DNA of 64,000 nucleotides from assembly GCF_019703515.2 (NCBI RefSeq), contig NC_059388.1, positions 5,483,979-5,547,978 of the forward strand, in the 5' to 3' direction. Positions 57,926 to 64,000 of this stretch are shown here, piece by piece. The stretch comes from Myxocyprinus asiaticus. Its lineage: Eukaryota > Chordata > Actinopteri > Cypriniformes > Catostomidae. The notes under the pieces are model-generated. The model saw only the letters and a list, made by a program, of their open reading frames with translations, made no database searches and had not been told where the DNA came from. The position numbers and the translations under genes were made by a program. How positions within the stretch are numbered: the stretch's first letter is position 1; each line of letters starts with the position of its first letter.

Positions 57926-59125
57926 GTGTTAATAGTAATGCATTACAAATTACTAATTACTTCTCTGGTGTGGAGTGGCATGAAACAACTAACAAATTAC
58001 AGGACTCCTACCCCCAACCCTGTAGGGAACCAACAACTGGTTGACGACCTGAATGTGTTCTACTGCAGATTTGAAAGGCCCAATCTCACACCCCACACCC
58101 ACTCTGACCTTCACGTAACACAAACACCAACACCTCCTGCAACCCCCCTCCTCCCCCCTCCTGCTCCTCAACCTGCACTTAAGATCTGTGAAGATGATGT
58201 GATCTGCGTCTTTCGGAAACAAAAGACGAGGAAAGCTTCAGGCCCAGATGGCGTCTCACCAGCGTGTCTTCGATTCTGTGCTAACCAGCTGGCCCCCATC
58301 TTCACACAGATCTTCAATAGATCACTGGAGCAGTGTGAAGTCCCATGCTGCTTCAAATGCTCAATCATTATTCCTGTCCCAAAGAAACCAAAAACCACAG
58401 GACTTAATGACTACAGACCTTTCACCCTGAAGTCTGTGGACGTGAAATCATTTGAGAGACTGGTGTTGGCCCACCAGAAGAACATCACTGGACCCTTTCT
58501 AGAGCCCCTTCAATTTGCATATCGAGCAAACAGGTCTGTGGATGATGCAGTCAACATGGGATTGCATCATATCCTGCAACATCTGGACAGACCAGGGACA
58601 TATGCAAGGATCCTTTTTGTGGACTTCAGTTTGGCTTTCAACACCATCATCCCAGCTATACTCCAGAATAAATTACACCAACTCTCTGTTCCCATGTCTA
58701 TCTGTCAGTGGATTACCAGCTTTCTGATGGACAGGCAGCAGCTTGCGAGACAGGGGAAACTCACTTCTAGCACCTGTACAATCAGCACTGGTGCCCCCCA
58801 GGGATGTGTGCTCTCCCCACTACTCTTCTCCCTCTACACCAATGACTGCATCGCCAAGGACCCCTCTGTCAAGCTCCTGAAGTTTGCAGATGACACCACT
58901 GTCATCGGCCTCATCCGAGATGACGATGAGTCTGCATACAGAAGGGAGGTTGAACAGCTGTCTGTCTGGTGCAGTCAAAACAACCTTGAGCTGAACATGC
59001 TCAAAACAGTGGAGATCATTGTGGACTTTAGGAGGAACACCCCAACACTGACCCCCCTCACCATTCTAAACAGCACTGTGGCAGCAGTGGAATCATTCAG
59101 GTTCCTGGGCACTACCATCTCATAG
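57926..59125 (+). pseudogene. LINE reverse transcriptase, truncated
   Basis: An open frame of 399 codons; the first dozen codons belong to the palindrome arm. RT motifs in order: KASGPDGVSPACLR, NDYRPFTLKS, FVDFSLAFNTIIP (motif A Asp), STGAPQGCVLSPLLFSLYTN (motif B) and LLKFADDTTVIGL (motif C, FADD). This is the jockey/CR1/L2/Rex group of fish LINEs; the exact clade is uncertain. A TAG at 59,123-59,125 falls in TTIS-x-DLKWDTHI, and another stop follows after LIHQL. A run of 14 C at 59,360-59,373 shifts the frame further on. Confidence 0.9.
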
Positions 59126-59867
59126 GACCTGAAGTGGGATACCCACATTGACTCCATTGTGAAAAAGGCCAAGCAGAGGTTGTACTTAATTCACCAGCTG
59201 TAGAAATTCAACCTGCCACAGGCGCAGCTGATACAGTTTTACTCAGCAGTCATTGATTCTGTTCTCTGCACTTCAATAAGTGTCTGATTTGGTTCAGCTA
59301 CGAAATCAGACATCAGAAGACTACAAAGGACAGTTGGGACTGCTGAGAGGATTATTGGTCCCCCCCCCCCCCCGGACCCCACCCTGCCCACTACCTTTTT
59401 GAACTGTTGCCTTCTGGCCGACACTTCAGAGCTCTGAGCACCAGAACCGTCAGGCACAGGAACAGTTTCTTCCCTCAGGCTATCCATCTCATGAACAGTT
59501 AAACTGCACCACTGAGCAATAACTATGTGCAATACACAGTTTAGACTTTTTTATATTTATCCAACACATCCAACCTCTTCTGCCATTTCATTCCTCTGAA
59601 AAAAAAAAAAAAAAAACCGTACATAACAGATTTGTATTTGCACTGTACATAACCAATAACAGATTTTATTAGATTTGCACTACCTATGTGTATGTGTGTA
59701 TGTATGTGTGTGTCTGTACGTATGTGTATAATTATTATTATTATTATTATTATTGTAATTTTATTATTATCTATGTCTTGCTGCTGTTTTTGTATTGTAT
59801 TGTATTGTTGTACACTGGAAGCTCCTGTGACCAAGACAAATTCCTTGTATGTGTAAGCATACTTCTT
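57964..59867 (+). mobile_element. 5'-truncated LINE
   Basis: Inserted in the left arm of the palindrome. The flank stops at AATTACTTCT and resumes at AGATTACTTCATATAAAAGT. It begins within ORF2 with no endonuclease domain and ends with the RT C-terminus, an A-run at 59,598-59,616, an (ATT)n tract at 59,727-59,756 and the tail GGAAGCTCCTGTGACCAAGACAAATTCC. The 6-bp ACTTCT near both edges may be the target duplication. Confidence 0.82.
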
Positions 59868-60101
59868 CTAGATTACTTCATATAAAAGTAATCACATTAC
59901 TAATTACTTTACTTTTAGTTACTTTCTAAAATAATTCACAATTTTATTCTTTTTTCGCTTAAATTCAAAGTAATGTCTATATTTACTCATTATTTTCATT
60001 GTCCCATCAGCTGTCACAAAAACAAACAAACATACGAGCATACAGCATGTCATGTTTTAAATGTATTCAACATAAATAATATTTTAGAAATGTGTCTAAC
60101 C

Positions 60102-61780
60102 CAGTGTTTCCCGACCACTAGTGTGCCGTGAAAGATCATCAGGTGTGCCGTGGAAAATTATAAAATTCCACAAAATAAATAAATGCATGAAAAAATAATT
60201 ATTATTATTTTTCAGGGATCCAAACTTCTCACCTTTTGGAGAAATTTGCCATTTGAAACCATAATCGGTCACTTTTGTGATTCTGAAGAGCAATGATTAA
60301 TGTGTAAAAGTGACTGATATTTATACGCGTTAAGGGTCTTTCACATGACTCACGTCTATGAAGTGACGCCACTTTACACCAAAGTGTTTTTTTACACACA
60401 TATTTTTGCTTCACCAATAATGTCTTTGAGAGTACTAAGCAACAAGAAATATTTAAAAACTGTCCAGATTTGTGAAGAGACATTGAATGTCTCATAATTT
60501 CTTTTAATTAAATATTACCTTATTGTTTACGAATATCAGAGACCCCAGTTACTGAACTAATTTAAATTCACCAAGAAAACACTTAGACCTAAACATAAAC
60601 GAGTCCTTTTATTACTTTCTACTATCAAAGCAACTGCAAACCTTTTTTCTCTCTTCCAAATACATGTTTTCAATGTTTATTGTGCACACCTCCTGCTTTT
60701 TTATTTGGCAAACTCATAAAATCACCCCTCTGTGACGCTTTCAGCAACTCTTGTCATGTGGAGGGCAATGCGGCGCTTGACGCTGGCGTTGAATGGAGCG
60801 TTGACGCCTCGACTCAACTTATGTCAAATGCGCTTTACAATGACAAAAGAACATTATTGAAACTCAAAATTATTATTATTTGTTATTATTGTGGTCTTTT
60901 CTGATAAAAGCTATGCTCAGCAGTTTAAATAGGCTACTGTAGGAAAATGATACCATAGATCTGCTTTGTGTTTATAATTCTTATACTGAAGTCAGTAGAT
61001 TTGTAGCCATGCAAGTTTTAATAAAGGAGAAGGTAAGGATGATATTGAAACTCACTATTATTAGACTATTATTGTTGTCTTTTTGGATGAAAAATAATGC
61101 TCAGACTGAAGGAAGACTATAGATCTGCTTTGTTCTTTTAATGCTTAAACACTATAAAGTCTCTTGGTAGATTTCGGTCATGAATGACTCAAAATGATTC
61201 ACTGACTCACTCATCACACATAAGATGCTCATATGTCGCCGCCTAGTGACATTTCCAGAAGGTGTCACTGAACTAATCAGTTAATAAGATAACAGTTAAC
61301 AGTTAATAAATTTGTGAAACAGAAGCAAGCCTCACCAAAATACTCTTTATTTTGCACAATTGTAATTGTAATTGGTGCTTTTAGCTTATTATTTAAAAAA
61401 AAAAATATCCCCAGAAAAAATGATCGTGGACCAGTTCGTTCTTACCTTTTTCGCCCCTCATGAGTTTGCATCCCTGTAATTTGTTGTGGCATTGCAAGAA
61501 CAAATCTACAAATTAGAAAAAAAGCAAATTTGTTGTTTTTTTCATTACCTATTTAGTGCTCTTGCCACCTGTGACCTCACACAGCGCAGCCTACCTATGT
61601 GACTTTTTTTTTTGTTTTTTGTTTTTTTGTATGGCCGAATTTCAAACATTACAAGTAAACACGCTACTAAGATGGACAGAAAAATATTAATAATGGTTAT
61701 CTATGTGGGATAGTGGTGTGCTGTAGAATTTTTTAGTCGTAAAAAGTTTGCCGTGGCAGAAAAAAGGTTGGGAAACACTG
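60102..61780. mobile_element. Non-autonomous hAT element with perfect 8-bp target duplication
   Basis: Terminal repeats CAGTGTTTCCCGACC and, mirrored, CAGTGTTTCCCAACC. Flanked by GTCTAACC at 60,094-60,101 and again at 61,781-61,788, the 8-bp duplication typical of hAT. GTGTGCCGTGGAAAAT / TTGCCGTGGCAGAAAA subterminal motifs are shared at both ends. No transposase frame found in 1.68 kb. Confidence 0.92.
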
Positions 61781-62350
61781 GTCTAACCTATGTATTGTAC
61801 TAAATTGAGAATTGACTTAAAAGAAAGTCAGTAACTGTAATCTGATTAAAATAATTTAAATTGTAATGCATTACACTACTTTTGACTTTAAAAGTAATTT
61901 AATTTCAGTAGCCAATTACTTAGTAATGAGATTAAACAACACTGGACATGGGTTACAAAAATAGCAAACCTAATTAAAATATCAATACATATTAAGTCAA
62001 TTTCTCAATTCAGTATATTATGTAGGTTAGACACATTTCTATATTATTTATGTTTAATACATTTAAAACATGACATATGTTCATATGTTTGTTTGTTTTT
62101 TGTGGCAGCTGATGGGACAATGAAAATGAATGAGGAAATATAGACATTATTTTGAATTTAAGTGGAAAAATAAGAACATTTCTGTAAATTATTTTAGAAA
62201 GTAACTTAAAAGAAAAGTAATTAGTAATGTGATTACTTCTTTGATGACATAATCAGTAATCAGATTACAATTTACAGAAGTAATTAGACATTTTAAATTT
62301 ATTACTATTAACTATTAACACTAACCATGTCTTTATATAGTTTTAAACCC

Positions 62351-62508
62351 TATATTGCTTATAACAATAAACATCAAATAAACAGCTAAATTAATTCAAC
62401 TAAATTAAGCAAGTACAAAAAAATTAATAAAAACAAATCACATAGTCTAGCTATTTTGAATCCAAATGGTAGTTTGTAGTTATTGGTAACTTTACATTTG
62501 CCATGAAA

Positions 62509-62585
<77 letters not shown>

Positions 62586-64000
62586 AATTTTAATTTTTAA
62601 ATTTTTTCTTACAATAACTTTGGTAAATGTGTCGAGTAGTCTATTCTCAAATAAATTGTAAGCAAGTATGCATGTAAGTGCACGTGAGGAAGAGAAGGCC
62701 GAACAGATTAGTGTTATGTTGCGAGTCTATTTATCACACTTGCCTTGCTGGTTTACTCACAATGCCATGAAACTGTATCTATATTTAATTCTGAAATCTA
62801 AAGAGGCAGGAGGTCTTTTTGAAGAACAATAATAATCATCAACTACACAATTAATATCAAAACTCTCTAAGCAAATTTAGCAAAGCAGTATGAGAATCAA
62901 TATCAGCAAAATAACTTAATAATGTGTGATTTCCTCATAATGACTAAATATTTGGAATTTATAAACCTCCTTTTATATTTCCCAGTTTTCTATTTCAAGC
63001 ACAATGAACCTTCACAAACATCATCTGTATTTTTCTGAATTTTGCCTGATTGAGATGGGGAAAAAGCATCCTGAAGTTTACTCTTCCCTTTTTATGGTCA
63101 GATTAACATGAATGCTTGTAATTATTAGAATAGTTTAGGGCATCACTGTGATAGCTTTCCAGTCAGCCTAATGCCTGCATTAATTATAATAGACATTTAG
63201 TCTTTGATTAATTTCATGGGCTGTTCTTTGTGGCTTTGACTAAATTATGTGAGCAGTAGGGGGAGTGAGGATTTAATTGTTGACCTCATATTTGCATTCA
63301 TACTGTGGGCAACAACTCAAAAACACCAAAAGCAGAGAATTAGTTGTTACGATTTCTAGTTTGACAGAGAAATTGCAGCAAAACCACTGTGTTAGAAACA
63401 TAAAAACACACCTGAGATAATCTTAAATGTCACATTGTAGAGGATGTAGTACATGTACCAGGTGCAACAATGGACAATTGTGAAAATTACAGGTTTTTAT
63501 GAGCTATAGTGACATTCACAGCACTTGAAAATTTCCCTTTTTAAGCACCAAAGTTATTGAAATAAAGGAGGTTTATGAGCAGTGCTCGACTGGTGCCGGT
63601 ACTCTAGAATACACCTTTTGAGTGGCAGAAAAAGGACCCGCTTAGAACCCCTCTCCCTCTACCTCTCCCCTGTCGCTCCTGATCCGCTGCCCTACAAAAC
63701 AGAAATGCAACACAACAGCCGAAGACGGCCTTCTAGCGCATGTAAAATTTACATAAACCAACAATACAAAATTGTTAAAAATCACGCAGACAGTGTTGTA
63801 CTATTCATCATATAGAAATTGCATTGACGCTGCACATAAAATCGTCGTCTTGCTCGCCTAGGAGGGCAAAGGGGCAATTGCTTGGGCAACTTTGCACGTC
63901 CCTTCAAGAGACCGTCAGAGGGTGCACCTATCATTAGCTCAGCAACATGCTAACATCACACTCTATTGGATTCAACAAACAACTCCAGTAAAGAAAAATA
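62351..64000. other. Upstream intron, (AT)n and unrecognised sequence
   Basis: About 34 TA units at 62,512-62,580. 63,580-63,730 is CG-richer (GTGCTCGACTGGTGCCGGTA) and may be the edge of another element. No exon with PH- or Sec7-like coding found. Confidence 0.5.

Larger units (their letters stand above)
57897..62350. mobile_element. Long inverted-repeat (palindromic) element carrying two nested insertions
   Basis: GGGTTTTTAACTATAT...GACATGG at the left mirrors CCATGTCTTTATATAGTTTT...CCC at the right. The arms continue to match: left 57,897-57,963, 59,868-60,101 and 61,781-61,826; right about 61,995-62,350. Landmarks are AGTTACTTTCTAAAATAATT, AACAAACA(A/T)AC(A/G)TA and GTGTCTAACCTA. The left arm is split by a LINE and, near the centre, by a hAT element. 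A spacer of about 170 bp at 61,827-61,995 remains. TATA borders both ends. No coding sequence of its own; class unknown. Confidence 0.85.

Noticed and set aside
58168..58398. Minus-strand frame in the LINE
   Set aside because: Antisense shadow of the reverse transcriptase.

Overview
The window is AT-rich vertebrate nuclear DNA. The repertoire of transposable elements (many Tc1-like families, DIRS-type tyrosine-recombinase elements, hAT and TTAA elements, a tRNA-derived SINE, a gypsy-like LTR element and a LINE) and the one host gene point to a teleost, most likely a cyprinid. This is inferred from families I recognise, not from a database search.

The only host gene I can support lies on the minus strand. 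Its last five coding exons run from 57,604 down to 17,448. They encode the second half of a PH domain and the C-terminal tail of an IQSEC3 (BRAG3/SynArfGEF)-type ARF exchange factor. The exons are 100, 162, 93, 47 and 468 nt long. Each has AG/GT borders, the phases are compatible throughout, and together they give 289 codons plus a stop. The Sec7 domain and all upstream exons lie beyond the right edge. The exons sum to under 1 kb in a 40-kb stretch; almost everything else is transposon-derived intron.

Layout: 1-11,824 is intergenic, with old repeat fragments and microsatellites. 11,825-16,988 is DIRS copy 1, beginning about 0.46 kb past the host stop codon. 17,448-17,915 is the terminal exon. 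The intron 17,916-29,963 holds an IR/DR Tc1 element, DIRS copy 2 and a decayed Tc1. The 47-nt exon follows. The intron 30,011-41,421 holds a Sleeping Beauty-type element split by a TTAA MITE, a TTAA element with exon-like fragments, a SINE, and five Tc1-class elements almost end to end, one with an open 346-codon transposase. The 93-nt exon follows. The intron 41,515-49,127 holds a minisatellite, a long interspersed repeat and a pol-less LTR element with intact target duplication. The 162-nt exon follows. The intron 49,290-57,504 holds a TTAA-type MITE, a non-autonomous Tc1, an LTR-like fragment and DIRS copy 3. The 100-nt exon follows. Upstream is a 4.4-kb palindromic element whose left arm carries a LINE and whose inner part carries a hAT element. 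62,351-64,000 shows nothing recognisable.

The three DIRS copies share one architecture: inverted terminal repeats carrying a TATA box, gag-like and RT/RNase H/tyrosine recombinase coding on the minus strand, and an internal complementary region beside the downstream terminus. All three point the same way as the host gene, and all are defective through different deletions and point changes.
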